From Tissierella sp. (GTDB taxonomy: Bacteria; Bacillota; Clostridia; Tissierellales; Tissierellaceae), in contig NZ_JAVKTS010000006.1 in assembly GCF_031460495.1 (NCBI RefSeq), forward strand, positions 1-64,000: a DNA stretch of 64,000 bases. The letters run 5' to 3'. The notes below the pieces were generated by a model, which saw only the letters and a program-made list of their open reading frames with translations, had not been told where the DNA came from and did no database searches. The translations under genes were made by a program, and so were the position numbers. Positions 35,896 to 45,931 of this stretch are shown piece by piece. Numbering within the stretch: the first letter of the stretch is position 1; the number at the start of each line of letters is the position of its first letter.

Positions 35896-36654
35896 TTACT
35901 TAAATCTCTCATTTATGAAATTACTAAGACTACTAAACTCATTTTTTAAAAAATAGGGTGCTAGTAACTCCATAAGTTCAAAATCTTCTTCAGAATCTAT
36001 ATCTAATACTGCTGTATCCCTCATCAATATAATATCAACAATTCCGTCAAATGGAGAAGTCTTAAAAACAGCATATAAACTATCTCTTTTAAAACAATAT
36101 ATTGATGCATTCATATCATATACCGATGGAGCTTGCTGCCTTGCAACAAAATCACTATTTATTATCTTTTTGACCTTATTATCTACAACTTCTACCATAT
36201 TAAAATATGGATTTCTTCTAGAATGTACAACGGAAAAAACAACATCTAAATCAATAGATTCACTACACCTTGATAAAGCATTTTCAATGTCTTCTACTTT
36301 TCTTAGTGGAGATGTAATATCTAAATCTATTACATAATCATATTTAATACTATTTAACTCCTCCATATATTTTAATGAATATAATATAACAGGTATCTTA
36401 GGTGAATTATCCTGAGCCAATTCAAGTGGTCTTTTTATTCCAATGATTCCTTTTGTTTCAGTGGCAATGGAAAGCAATTCATCACTATCACTATTTACAC
36501 ATATATCTACTTTACAGTTTGCTTTCTTTTCTTTAAATAGAGTTGCTGAAGCAATAGTATAGTTAATCAATGAAGTTCCTAAAAATTCTCTGATATTTTT
36601 ATTCTTAACCCCTTTTGATCCAGCTCTTCCACATATAGTTATCAATATATTCAT
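35896..36654 (-). CDS. legF: CMP-legionaminic acid synthetase (acylneuraminate cytidylyltransferase family)
   Basis: A 252-residue nucleotidyltransferase. N-terminal CGRAGSKGVKNKNIREFLG is the cytidylyltransferase CTP-binding motif (xGRxGSKGxxxKN), with DLDITSPLR holding metal-binding Asp. It activates a nonulosonic acid as the CMP sugar. Neighbouring LegI and LegG predict legionaminic acid as the substrate rather than Neu5Ac. ATG at 36654 after GGGAGG. It ends the sugar-synthesis run. Confidence 0.85.
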   Translation of the reverse strand: MNILITICGRAGSKGVKNKNIREFLGTSLINYTIASATLFKEKKANCKVDICVNSDSDELLSIATETKGIIGIKRPLELAQDNSPKIPVILYSLKYMEELNSIKYDYVIDLDITSPLRKVEDIENALSRCSESIDLDVVFSVVHSRRNPYFNMVEVVDNKVKKIINSDFVARQQAPSVYDMNASIYCFKRDSLYAVFKTSPFDGIVDIILMRDTAVLDIDSEEDFELMELLAPYFLKNEFSSLSNFINERFK

Positions 36655-36655
36655 C

Positions 36656-37582
36656 CTATACCCTCCCAGTCGCAAGTCTTAATACATGATATGCTCTGTT
36701 AATATTGTTCTCACCATTTTCTTCATATAGTACTTTGTTAATAAAGTATCTCATTTCATTTACATACATATCTTCATTACCAAATTCTATTGTTTGTCTC
36801 CCATCTGAAAAATTTATTTTTTTATTAGTAAAATCACCTATTATATCCCCATTTTTAGTTAATATTTCTATACTTCTTCGTGTTTCTCTTCCAAAATAAT
36901 CTAGATGTAATTCAATTAATTTATCCTTATATTTTGCTATATAAATAGATAAATCTTCACTGTCAATTTCTAAGTGTGAAAATCTTCCTTGAAAATTAAA
37001 TACTTCTATCGGAAATCCAAAGAGATAAGTAAGGTAATCCCACTCATGTATTAGATCTATGGAAACACCACCACCTAGGTCTTTCTTTGCACTATATACA
37101 TTCCTATAATCTATATTCGGACGCCAGTTTGGCAAATAACTTGAGCATATTGATCGAACACTATATATCTTCTCATTCTCTATTATTTTCTTTAGTTCAG
37201 TAATCACATTAGAATGAACTAGTGGCCTTGCTACATAATATACTCCGTTTGATTTTAGTTTTAAATTATCTACTTCATATTCCTTTTCATCAAATATTGG
37301 TTTCTCTATAAACATATGCTTTGTTTTTTCTTCCATTAACTTTATGGTCTGATAATGCAAAGATGTAGGATTAGTTATAAAAGTAATATCAAAATCATTT
37401 GGTATTTTTTCCTCATCAGTAATAATTGAAATAATATTTGATTTTAAATAATCATCAATAAAGCTATTGCTAGTTCTAAAGGCATAAATCTCAACATCAA
37501 TTCCAATTTCATTAGAAATTTCTATGAAGTTTTTTAGATGTCTCTTTCCTATTGATCCAAGGCCAAAAAAACAAACCTTCAT
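36656..37582 (-). CDS. Gfo/Idh/MocA-family oxidoreductase 1
   Basis: A 308-residue NAD(P)-dependent enzyme. FGLGSIGKRHLKNF is the nucleotide-binding Gly motif; EKPIF is the Gfo/Idh catalytic lysine motif (EKP). GGVSIDLIHEWDYLTYLFG resembles the C-terminal His-containing segment of the family. Substrate unknown; sugar or sugar acid. In the same operon as a second related gene (37585-38571) and legF, so it probably modifies the nonulosonic acid or a precursor (inference). Confidence 0.82.
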   Translation of the reverse strand: MKVCFFGLGSIGKRHLKNFIEISNEIGIDVEIYAFRTSNSFIDDYLKSNIISIITDEEKIPNDFDITFITNPTSLHYQTIKLMEEKTKHMFIEKPIFDEKEYEVDNLKLKSNGVYYVARPLVHSNVITELKKIIENEKIYSVRSICSSYLPNWRPNIDYRNVYSAKKDLGGGVSIDLIHEWDYLTYLFGFPIEVFNFQGRFSHLEIDSEDLSIYIAKYKDKLIELHLDYFGRETRRSIEILTKNGDIIGDFTNKKINFSDGRQTIEFGNEDMYVNEMRYFINKVLYEENGENNINRAYHVLRLATGRV

Positions 37583-37584
37583 TA

Positions 37585-38571
37585 TTAAACACCTTCTATT
37601 TTATCAATTAAATTTAGAGTATACATATCATCCTCAAAAGTATATCTGACATATGGGTCTTTATCTTTGACCATATCAATAAAAATTATCAACTCATCTA
37701 AATAAGCATCCTCTATTATACTATCAGCATACCTCATATCCCTTATATATTTAGAATATGTATCAATATCTACTATCTTCTTATCTTCAACACTATATCT
37801 TTTCAAACTCTCAGGGTTGCCTTCCCAGAATATATGATTATTCTCAGAGTAAATTTCTAAATTTCTGGTAGCTCTTCTAGATACCACATCAACTGAGAGA
37901 ACTCCTTTATGGCCATTTTCATGTTCACATGAAATTATGTAACTATCAGGATAATCTAACTGTAACGAACTAATATTGTCTCTAATTACATTAAATTTAA
38001 TTATTTTTCCAAAGGTATTAATAATCCAAGGTAATTCAATAGCTAACAGTTCACGACATCCGTTAGTTCTTTTATCCCCTACAAAAAAATCCTTATAGTT
38101 TTCCCATGGGTGCCAATCAGGTAAATATTGCCCCACATGATACCTATAATGATATTTATCATTGGAGCTACTAATTTCATTTTGAATATATTGTATCTCT
38201 TTTCTATACATAAATGTCGAAGAAAGAAATAGTTTTAGATTATTTTTATTTGCTAAGTCTATTATCTCTTGATACCTATCAGTTAAAAGATTGATTTCTG
38301 TAAACACATTAAGATTATCTTCAAGACATCTAATTATTATGTCAGAATGTGTAATTGGAGATGTACATATTAATGCGCAGTTTGGTTTCTCAATACTAAT
38401 AGCTTCATCAAGACTTAAATATGTCTTTATATTATATGTTTTTTCTACTTCTATTCGTCTATCTTCTCTACTATCTACCCCTACAATGCTACAATCATCT
38501 GAAAAGTTCTTTGTCAATAAATTAATCCTTCTCTTACCCATTGATCCTAATCCAACAACTAATATTTTCAA
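37585..38571 (-). CDS. Gfo/Idh/MocA-family oxidoreductase 2
   Basis: A 328-residue relative of the preceding gene with VGLGSMGKRRINLL and a Rossmann fold. The EKP motif is replaced by TEINL, so it lacks the usual catalytic lysine context and may have another activity or act as a partner. Start TTG after GAGGTG. The tandem arrangement suggests a heteromeric pair or successive reactions (inference). Confidence 0.78.
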   Translation of the reverse strand: MKILVVGLGSMGKRRINLLTKNFSDDCSIVGVDSREDRRIEVEKTYNIKTYLSLDEAISIEKPNCALICTSPITHSDIIIRCLEDNLNVFTEINLLTDRYQEIIDLANKNNLKLFLSSTFMYRKEIQYIQNEISSSNDKYHYRYHVGQYLPDWHPWENYKDFFVGDKRTNGCRELLAIELPWIINTFGKIIKFNVIRDNISSLQLDYPDSYIISCEHENGHKGVLSVDVVSRRATRNLEIYSENNHIFWEGNPESLKRYSVEDKKIVDIDTYSKYIRDMRYADSIIEDAYLDELIIFIDMVKDKDPYVRYTFEDDMYTLNLIDKIEGV

Positions 38572-38607
38572 AGATTACACCTCATTCTTATTAAAAGTAT
38601 AACAAAT

Positions 38608-39270
38608 TTACTCTATTCCTTTAACCAAAACAAATGCCTCTGCACTATCAACACCTATAGATGCCCCCCTAATTGTACCATATGCCCTAATATTTCTTTC
38701 ACTTCTTGGAAATGGATGCTCCGATATTTCGCTTTTAAATATTTTAGCAATTTCTATCTTTTTATCAATATAATTAGAAATATCAACAAAATAATTTGGT
38801 TTAAAAGTTGACTCAAAAAAAGCAAATTCTGTCTCAGATGGTGTTTCCATCATTAATATTTTTTTAATGAATGGATATCTAAAACTTTTAGTGCAAGAAT
38901 AACACAAATCAAATATTATTCTATGGTCTGAATGAACATCACTATGATATGGTAGTACAAGGACATTGGGTTTGACTTCATGAAACACCTTGCTGATTTC
39001 CTTGATGATTTTTCCTTCTGGGTATGAATCTAGACCAGCAGGTCTTAATTTCAAATTATAATATCCATTTAAATTGAATGATTTTATCATCCTTTCTATT
39101 TCAAGTTCACGCTTACGAATTTCATCTTCACCATAACCGTAAGATATATCCATATGGGTTATGTTTAGAATATAAACTTCATTTCCTTCTGCTTTTTTTC
39201 TAAGCATAAGTCCTCCAGCACCTAAAGTTTCATCATCTGGATGAGTTGCAACTATAAGATATTTTTCCAT
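38608..39270 (-). CDS. PIG-L family deacetylase
   Basis: A 220-residue LmbE/PIG-L zinc hydrolase. VATHPDDETLGAGG (HPDD metal motif) and HSDVHSDHR are both intact. These enzymes remove N-acetyl groups from sugars. Together with the adjacent GNAT it could swap an acetyl for another acyl on an amino sugar in the pathway (inference). Confidence 0.88.
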   Translation of the reverse strand: MEKYLIVATHPDDETLGAGGLMLRKKAEGNEVYILNITHMDISYGYGEDEIRKRELEIERMIKSFNLNGYYNLKLRPAGLDSYPEGKIIKEISKVFHEVKPNVLVLPYHSDVHSDHRIIFDLCYSCTKSFRYPFIKKILMMETPSETEFAFFESTFKPNYFVDISNYIDKKIEIAKIFKSEISEHPFPRSERNIRAYGTIRGASIGVDSAEAFVLVKGIE

Positions 39271-39279
39271 ATTTCACCT

Positions 39280-40218
39280 CTAAAATAAATCTATATCACT
39301 CATTGTAATATACCAATTATCAAAATCAAATACCATTTCTTCTAACAAATCTGAAATTCTCCTTACTATAAAATGAAAATACTGTCCATTAGGAAAAAAA
39401 CCAAATTCTTCAAATATTTTCAATAGTTCTTTATCATGAAACCAAGTATTTATAGAAGAAACTCCTTCATCTTTAAATAAATAAAATGATGCATTAAGTA
39501 GTTCCCTCATAACCATATCATTAATTGCTAAAATATCAACTATGTCTCCATTAGTTATTGCATTGCTGATATAATTCTTAATTACAACATATCCCAATAC
39601 TTTATTATCATCGATGTAAGCAAGAGTTTTATATTCATTCACTGGGTTATCAATAAACCTCCAATTTAAATGTTCAGATTTTCTTGTAGTTATAATTTTA
39701 TATTTATCTATACATCTTGTAAAAAGATCATTAAATCTTTCATCAAACTTTTCAATATATACACAGCAACTATTAAAGTAATACTCCCTACTTAAACTTT
39801 TAGATTCTAGCATAGGTATTTCTTTAATTAACTTAAAATCCAATTTTTCAACAAAACCCTTAACTGAGTTTTCATTTGGAACTCCAAAAATTAAATCTAG
39901 TTCCTGAGTACAATTAATTAAATCTTTTGCTAAGTTAGTAAATAAACCTCTTCCTCTATATTCTGGATCTATCATCGTTGTCATAGATAAAGCTGAATTA
40001 TACTTTATTGCATTAATAAATAATGGAACAGGTGATACTGCATAATGTCCAACAATATTGTCTTCTAAGGCAAGGTTGATTAAATTTTCATATATATTTG
40101 GATTATCCATATATCTCCACTTCCAATAATCATAGGACATTTTTCTATCGAAAGATCTCTCAAAAAGATGGAGTATAGATTCTTCATCACCTTTAACATA
40201 CTTCCTAAAGTTTAACAC
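39280..40218 (-). CDS. GNAT-family N-acyltransferase
   Basis: A 312-residue protein. The N-terminal domain has a GNAT CoA-binding motif (MIDPEYRGRGLFTNLAKDL); the C-terminal part continues a second GNAT-like lobe. GTG start 8 bases after AGGAGG. Its neighbours make an N-acyl transfer to an amino sugar plausible. The acyl donor cannot be inferred. Confidence 0.75.
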   Translation of the reverse strand: MLNFRKYVKGDEESILHLFERSFDRKMSYDYWKWRYMDNPNIYENLINLALEDNIVGHYAVSPVPLFINAIKYNSALSMTTMIDPEYRGRGLFTNLAKDLINCTQELDLIFGVPNENSVKGFVEKLDFKLIKEIPMLESKSLSREYYFNSCCVYIEKFDERFNDLFTRCIDKYKIITTRKSEHLNWRFIDNPVNEYKTLAYIDDNKVLGYVVIKNYISNAITNGDIVDILAINDMVMRELLNASFYLFKDEGVSSINTWFHDKELLKIFEEFGFFPNGQYFHFIVRRISDLLEEMVFDFDNWYITMSDIDLF

Positions 40219-40230
40219 GGCTATCTCCTC

Positions 40231-41385
40231 CTAACACTCAAGATCATAGAAATCTTTTTCAGAAAAGCTATCCTCAAGCACTCTTTGTTTTATTATGTTA
40301 AAAATATTCATTGATGTATTTTCTTTTTCATAAGGATTGTTTATTCCTATTATCCTTGGTCTTTCCATAATATCAGTAAGTTTGTTAAATATATCTTCTT
40401 CTGTAGGATTACAATTAATTATAGAGCCACTTTGTATTCTTCCATCTTGTCGTTTTCCAATATTTAATGTATATGTTTTTAAGCTTGGTACTTCAATAAT
40501 TCCACTAGATGAATTCCCTACAACTGCTTTTACATATTTTACAGCACTTAAATATCTAACTACGCCTAGTGAAAAAAAAGAAATTGATCTTTGAGAATTA
40601 TTAGAAACATATTCATCAATCATTTCATTAATAATCCTACCACCAGTATCTGAATTGCATTTAGTAAATATTATCCTTAGGTCTTCTATCCTATCAAAAG
40701 CTTTTAATATTTCACTAAAATGTTCTTGCGCAAAATGAGACTCTAATGATAGTGGGTGAAATGTAAATAATATTGTCTTATCGTTGATATGAAAATTTAG
40801 ATTATCTTCTAACTCATCTTTAGATAATAATCTAAGCTCTTTTATATTTTCTATCCCTAAGGATCCTACATTATAGACATTACTAGGATATTCTCCTAAT
40901 TGTATTACTCTTCTTCTATATGTTTCTGTAGAAGTAAAGTGTAAGAAACTCATTTTAGTAATAGCATGTCTAACCATGTTATCAACTGTACCAGCTCCAG
41001 TTTCTCCACCATGAATATGAGCTATTGGAATCCTAGATATCATTGCAACACTAGCTACTGATAACATCTCATATCTATCCCCTAATACTACTACCATATC
41101 AGGTTTTAGTCTTTGAAAGGCATCTGCGAACCCAATCATTGCAAGTCCCATTGATTTTGATATACCTACTGATGTATCTGAACTAAGTAAAATCTCTACT
41201 TTTTCATCAATCATAAATCCATCTTCTTCTATTTCTTTATAGGTTAATCCAAATTCTGGAGATAAATGCATTCCTGTTGCTATGATTTGAAGTTGCAACT
41301 CGTCATCCTCTTTTATCCTTTTTATGAGAGGTCTGAGTAGTCCATATTCTGCCCTTGTTCCTGTGATTAAACATACTTTTTTCAT
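40231..41385 (-). CDS. legG: Hydrolysing NDP-N-acetylhexosamine 2-epimerase (LegG/NeuC)
   Basis: A 384-residue GT-B-fold enzyme with TGTRAEYGLLRPLIKRI at the N-terminus, HIHGGETGAGTVDNMVRHAI and GNSSSGIIEVPS. Hydrolysing 2-epimerases give ManNAc or 2,4-diacetamido-mannose derivatives. It is directly followed by legI with a 4-base overlap read in order of pathway. LegG rather than NeuC is inferred from the presence of LegB/LegC/LegH. Confidence 0.88.
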   Translation of the reverse strand: MKKVCLITGTRAEYGLLRPLIKRIKEDDELQLQIIATGMHLSPEFGLTYKEIEEDGFMIDEKVEILLSSDTSVGISKSMGLAMIGFADAFQRLKPDMVVVLGDRYEMLSVASVAMISRIPIAHIHGGETGAGTVDNMVRHAITKMSFLHFTSTETYRRRVIQLGEYPSNVYNVGSLGIENIKELRLLSKDELEDNLNFHINDKTILFTFHPLSLESHFAQEHFSEILKAFDRIEDLRIIFTKCNSDTGGRIINEMIDEYVSNNSQRSISFFSLGVVRYLSAVKYVKAVVGNSSSGIIEVPSLKTYTLNIGKRQDGRIQSGSIINCNPTEEDIFNKLTDIMERPRIIGINNPYEKENTSMNIFNIIKQRVLEDSFSEKDFYDLEC

Positions 41386-42380
41386 ATCTCTATCAACTCG
41401 TCTTCTCTATAGTCTCTATTGGATATCTTACCTATTATTTCGTCCCATTTCATAGGTGATATTCCATCACCTGGTCTTTTAATAGCTAGGTTGTTTTCAG
41501 AAAAAGTTTCACCTTTTTTTATTTTTCTTTGGGCAACTATACTCTTTCTTGCAATATCTTTGTTTTTCTTTTCAGAATTAGAAGGTTTCTTTATTCCAGC
41601 ACCTAAAGCCTTTTCAATATTTCTAATAAAATCTACCATAGTCTTTAACTCATCTGGTTCAAGACTTGCTCTATGATCTGGTCCTTCCATATTTTTATCT
41701 AAAGTAAAATGTTTTTCAATCACTGTGGCACCTAAAGCAACTGCTGCTATTGGAACTTCTATTCCTAGAGTGTGGTCTGAATATCCTACACTTACTTTAA
41801 AGGCATCTCTTATGGTATTCATGGCTTTTAAGTTTACATCTTCCATTGGTGTTGGATACTCAGTATTGCAATGCAGAATAATAATATCATTTGTCCCACT
41901 ATCTTTTAGTATCTCTAAGGCTGATTCAATTTCTCCAAGTGTTGCCATTCCTGTTGATAATATTACCTTTTTTTTAAGTTCTCCTATCTTCCTTAAATAT
42001 GGTAAATTGATTATCTCACCTGATGGAATTTTAAATATTTCTAATCCTAGTTTGTCTAATAAATCTATACTTTCTAAATCAAATGGGGATGATAAAAACA
42101 TAATATTCATTTTTTTACAATGGTTCATTAATTCTTGATGCTTCTCATAATCTAATTCAAGTTTTTTTATCATCATAAATTGATTCTCTTTGTTACCAGT
42201 AGTCTCTTCTTGATATTCAGCTTTTCTTGCATCTTTAGTGACTAATTTTTCAGCCTTAAAACTTTGAAATTTAACAGCATCTGCTCCTGCTTCACTAGCT
42301 TTATCTATTAGTTTCTTTGCAAGTTCTATACTTCCATTGTGATTTACCCCTGCTTCTGCTATAATAAATACCCTGTCCAT
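41382..42380 (-). CDS. legI: Legionaminic acid synthase (NeuB family)
   Basis: A 332-residue enzyme condensing phosphoenolpyruvate with a 2,4-diacetamido sugar. NeuB TIM barrel: IIAEAGVNHNGSIELAKKLI, KFQSFKAEKL, and HFTLDKNMEGPDHRASL; C-terminal SAF (antifreeze-like) domain (IVAQRKIKKGETF). ATG at 42380 is the first ATG not overlapping the AAGGAGG; it overlaps the upstream stop. Confidence 0.9.
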   Translation of the reverse strand: MDRVFIIAEAGVNHNGSIELAKKLIDKASEAGADAVKFQSFKAEKLVTKDARKAEYQEETTGNKENQFMMIKKLELDYEKHQELMNHCKKMNIMFLSSPFDLESIDLLDKLGLEIFKIPSGEIINLPYLRKIGELKKKVILSTGMATLGEIESALEILKDSGTNDIIILHCNTEYPTPMEDVNLKAMNTIRDAFKVSVGYSDHTLGIEVPIAAVALGATVIEKHFTLDKNMEGPDHRASLEPDELKTMVDFIRNIEKALGAGIKKPSNSEKKNKDIARKSIVAQRKIKKGETFSENNLAIKRPGDGISPMKWDEIIGKISNRDYREDELIEI

Positions 42381-43015
42381 TAGATAACCTCCTTGCAAGG
42401 ATTCCCGTAAGCCTTCATATTAGGGCCTATATTATTTACAACAACGCTACCAGCTCCAATTAAAGTATTCATTCCGATATTAACATTTTGAATTACTGTT
42501 GCATTGGTTCCTATGTGTGTATTATCACCAATTATAACTCCACCACTCAAAGCTGCCCCTGGAGCTATATGACAAAAACTACCTATACGGCAGTCATGTT
42601 CAATTATAACACCTGAGTTTATTATTGAATGATTCCCTATTTGAGAGTCAATGTTGATTATACACCCTTTGCCTATAAATACGCCTTCTCCAATATCTAC
42701 ATTACTTCCTAAAATTGCATTTTTATCTACTATTTGTGGAAACTTAAATCCAATGTGCGAGGCATATTTCCATAATCTTTTTCTATGCTTTGGATCTCCT
42801 ATACTGCCTAAAGTAATATGAGCAGCTCTAATTCCTTCATCAAAATATTTCCCAAGCATTTCATCAGTTCCGATTATCTTTATCCCATTAATATAAGTTC
42901 CTACTTTTTTACTTACATCGAGAATTCCTATAATATTAAATTTATTTAAATCTTTTATGGTGTCTATAATACTCTTACAATGGCCACCGCCACCTATTAA
43001 GATAATATCTTCCAT
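42380..43015 (-). CDS. legH: LegH/PglD-type sugar N-acetyltransferase
   Basis: A 211-residue hexapeptide-repeat transferase. N-terminal Rossmann-like acceptor-binding domain (ILIGGGGHCKSIID) and left-handed beta-helix with repeated GVFIGKGCIINI, VIIEHDCRIGSFCHIAPGA. The catalytic His is probably in IIEHDCRIG. It acetylates the C4-amino of a UDP- or GDP-linked 4-amino sugar made by LegC. Confidence 0.87.
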   Translation of the reverse strand: MEDIILIGGGGHCKSIIDTIKDLNKFNIIGILDVSKKVGTYINGIKIIGTDEMLGKYFDEGIRAAHITLGSIGDPKHRKRLWKYASHIGFKFPQIVDKNAILGSNVDIGEGVFIGKGCIINIDSQIGNHSIINSGVIIEHDCRIGSFCHIAPGAALSGGVIIGDNTHIGTNATVIQNVNIGMNTLIGAGSVVVNNIGPNMKAYGNPCKEVI

Positions 43016-43017
43016 GG

Positions 43018-44073
43018 CTATAGACCTAACCTTTCAATCATTATATCCATTTCTTTTAACTGCCCCATATCTAGCCATGAACCCTCACTAACCGGGTATA
43101 TTCCTATCTTTTCACCTTTGTCTATATACTCGTTGATTATATCTGTAATATGGTAGAATGTATTCTCTGGTATATCGTTTAGTACTTCTGGTTCTAATAT
43201 ATACATTCCAGTATTTACTAAGAAGTCATACTCTGGCTTTTCTATCATTTTCTTAACATCACTATCACCATTTATTTGAATGACTCCATAGGGGATTGTA
43301 TAATGTTTAAGCGAAGTAATTAAAGTTATTTTTGCTTTATGTTCTTTATGATACTTCAGCATATCAGAATAGTTTCCTTCAATTAAGATATCACAGTTAC
43401 TAAGGAAAAAAGTATCTTTTATTTTATCTCTTAATAAATATAAACTTCCTGCTGTACCTAATGGTTTATCTTCTTCAATATACTCTATAGAATACATCTT
43501 TTCTATCTCATTAAAGTATGCCTTTATCATGTTTTTCTTATAATTTACTGCCATGAAAAAATCATTACAACCATATTCATTAAATCTATTTATAATTCTT
43601 TCTACTATTGGAATATCTCCTATTGGTATAAGGGGTTTGGGTAGTACTTTCGTATAAGGATCAAGCCTAGTTCCTTTTCCTCCTGCCATTATTACCACTT
43701 GATTATTCATCTTATTAAATTTGGATTTCTTATTAATTTTATCATTCCAAAAGATTATATCTATTACTTCTCTTTCTTTATTTAAAACTGGTACAGCTTC
43801 TATGCTATATTCTTTTAGAACTTCCTTTGCATTTATCATATCTTCTTCAAATATATATTTTGGTGTTTTTATCATAATCAAACTAACAGGCTCATTTAGA
43901 TTCCCATTTTTTAATATCCATCTTCTAATATCGCCATCAGTAAGCACGCCTATAAGTTTATTATTTTCAACTACTAACAATATCTTCTTTGCTGTCTCAT
44001 CCAGTTTTTTTAATGCATCTTTAATCGGCAAGTTTTCATTTATGAATAAATCTTGTACATTCAAAGGGATCAC
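43018..44073 (-). CDS. CBS-domain nucleotidyltransferase (PtmE-like)
   Basis: A 351-residue protein: two CBS motifs (1-120) that may bind a nucleotide, then a NTP_transferase domain (126-351) starting MAGGKGTRLDPYTKVLPKPL. PtmE of Campylobacter, a glucosamine-1-phosphate guanylyltransferase with CBS domains, has this architecture and starts the GDP-based legionaminic acid pathway. The match suggests that this organism also uses the GDP route. Guanylyl specificity is inferred. Confidence 0.82.
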   Translation of the reverse strand: MIPLNVQDLFINENLPIKDALKKLDETAKKILLVVENNKLIGVLTDGDIRRWILKNGNLNEPVSLIMIKTPKYIFEEDMINAKEVLKEYSIEAVPVLNKEREVIDIIFWNDKINKKSKFNKMNNQVVIMAGGKGTRLDPYTKVLPKPLIPIGDIPIVERIINRFNEYGCNDFFMAVNYKKNMIKAYFNEIEKMYSIEYIEEDKPLGTAGSLYLLRDKIKDTFFLSNCDILIEGNYSDMLKYHKEHKAKITLITSLKHYTIPYGVIQINGDSDVKKMIEKPEYDFLVNTGMYILEPEVLNDIPENTFYHITDIINEYIDKGEKIGIYPVSEGSWLDMGQLKEMDIMIERLGL

Positions 44074-44074
44074 C

Positions 44075-45247
44075 TTATCCTTTTAATTCTTTCAGTGTCT
44101 TGCATACAAACCTTACATCTTCCTCAGTAAGATTTGTACTACATGGAAGATTTAGTATTCTTTCTATATAACATTTTGATTTTTCTATTTTATATGATTG
44201 GTTGTTTATATAGGGTTTCTGCTCATGAATTAATCCCCATATTGGTCTTGTTTGAATCTTTCTCTCACTTAATATATTTAGTAATTCGTCCCTACTAAAT
44301 CCATATTTTTCTTTGTCTATTAATAGCGAATAAAACCAATGATTTGATCTTGTATTTTTATTAAATCCGACAATTGATAACCCTTCAATTTTATTAATTT
44401 CTTGTTTGTATAAATTATAGTTTTTTATCTTTACTTCAATAAAATCTTCTAACTGCTCTAGCTGTGCAACTCCTAAAGCTGCTTGTAAATTTGTCATTCT
44501 GTAGTTGTATCCTATTTCATCATGAATATAATATAATTCATCGTCTTTTGATTGAGTAGATAAGTATTTTGCTTTATCAGCTAATATATTATCATTAGCT
44601 ACAAGCATACCGCCACCACCAGTAGTTATTATCTTATTTCCATTGAATGAATATACTCCAAAATCACCTATGGTTCCTGCAAACTTACCTTTGTACTTAC
44701 CTTCTGTAGAGTATGTCCCTAGAGCTTCAGTTGCATCTTCAACTACCTTTAACTTGTATTTTTCAGCTATCTCCATGACTCTTTCCATATTTACCATGTT
44801 CCCAAATATGTGGACTATAACTAAGGATTTAATAATTTTTCCTGTTTTCTTGTTAATTAGTTTATCATTTACTAAATTACATTCTTTTGCACAAAATTCT
44901 TCAAGCTTATCTAAATCCATATTTAAGGTATCATCACAATCCATAAATATTGGCTCTGCTCCAAGGTACCTGACTGGATTAACTGCTGCAATAAATGTAA
45001 GAGTAGGTACTATCACTTCATCGCCATATCCAACACCAGAAAGTTTTAGTGCAAGGTGTAGTCCTGCTGTACCTGATTGACAAGCAACAGCCTGGTCAAC
45101 TCCTATATACTCCGATATATCATTTTCAAATTCATTTATATACCCACCACCAGTAGACACCCATTCAGTATCTACAGCTTTGGTTACATATTCTAGTTCC
45201 TTGCCTTTTAAATTTGGTACGGAAAGAGGAATAAACCTTTGAGACAT
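44075..45247 (-). CDS. legC: LegC-type PLP aminotransferase
   Basis: A 390-residue DegT/DnrJ/EryC1-type aminotransferase. N-terminal IPLSVPNLKGKELEYVTKA and TEWVSTGGGYINEFE are LegC-typical; SFNGNKIITTGGGGM holds the PLP-lysine. It aminates the C4 keto group of the 4,6-dehydratase product. The ATG at 45247 follows GGAGG by 11; the GTG at 45259 lies in that site. Confidence 0.9.
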   Translation of the reverse strand: MSQRFIPLSVPNLKGKELEYVTKAVDTEWVSTGGGYINEFENDISEYIGVDQAVACQSGTAGLHLALKLSGVGYGDEVIVPTLTFIAAVNPVRYLGAEPIFMDCDDTLNMDLDKLEEFCAKECNLVNDKLINKKTGKIIKSLVIVHIFGNMVNMERVMEIAEKYKLKVVEDATEALGTYSTEGKYKGKFAGTIGDFGVYSFNGNKIITTGGGGMLVANDNILADKAKYLSTQSKDDELYYIHDEIGYNYRMTNLQAALGVAQLEQLEDFIEVKIKNYNLYKQEINKIEGLSIVGFNKNTRSNHWFYSLLIDKEKYGFSRDELLNILSERKIQTRPIWGLIHEQKPYINNQSYKIEKSKCYIERILNLPCSTNLTEEDVRFVCKTLKELKG

Positions 45248-45248
45248 A

Positions 45249-45920
45249 CTAAACTTCACCTCCTTTTATTCTCCAAAACCCACTAATAATTTCATCAACA
45301 TAGTCTCGATTTTTTGGTTTTATTATTATATTTGGTGATTTTCCAAAAACAATGCAATTACTAGGAATAATTTCATCTTTAATGGTAGTACCTGTTGATA
45401 TTAGAACATTATTTCCAATGTTTGTGTCTCCTAGGATAGTCACATTGGAATACAAAATTACATTTTTACCTATCACAGGATACTTTCCTTTATTTCCCCC
45501 TACAGTGCAACCCTGGTATAAAAAGAAACCATTACTGTACTTAGCTCTCCCTAATACACTCCCTAAAGGATGCTCTACTCCGAAGTATTCTGGTAATTCA
45601 ATTTCATAATACCAATCTATAGAGTGTAAGATTTTGTTTAAATAATAAATCTTATTTGCTAATATGGAATTATCTCCCCTATGGTATATTGTATTCGATA
45701 AATAATACAAGAATATTGCGTATTGTCCCGAATGATAGTGGGAAAAGTATGATTGCATTCCATCATGATAATACTTATTCTTTGTTATATCAAAACATTT
45801 CTTAACCCTTACCAACGCTTCATCTAAATAAGGTGAAATATCATCATTTCCTCCCAATATATTTGTAATTTGTCTATTGACATGATTAATTAGTTCCTGA
45901 TTATTTAGTTCTATTTTCAT
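45249..45920 (-). CDS. Hexapeptide-repeat acyltransferase (CysE-like)
   Basis: A 223-residue protein. The N-terminal helical part resembles serine acetyltransferase-like proteins; residues 115-205 form a left-handed beta-helix (GVEHPLGSVLGRAKY, YPVIGKNVILYSNVTILG, NIGNNVLISTGTTI). It is not the LegH gene (42380-43015), so a second acyl transfer or modification step on the glycan is likely. Substrate unknown. Confidence 0.7.
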   Translation of the reverse strand: MKIELNNQELINHVNRQITNILGGNDDISPYLDEALVRVKKCFDITKNKYYHDGMQSYFSHYHSGQYAIFLYYLSNTIYHRGDNSILANKIYYLNKILHSIDWYYEIELPEYFGVEHPLGSVLGRAKYSNGFFLYQGCTVGGNKGKYPVIGKNVILYSNVTILGDTNIGNNVLISTGTTIKDEIIPSNCIVFGKSPNIIIKPKNRDYVDEIISGFWRIKGGEV

Positions 45921-45931
45921 ACCATTTACTC

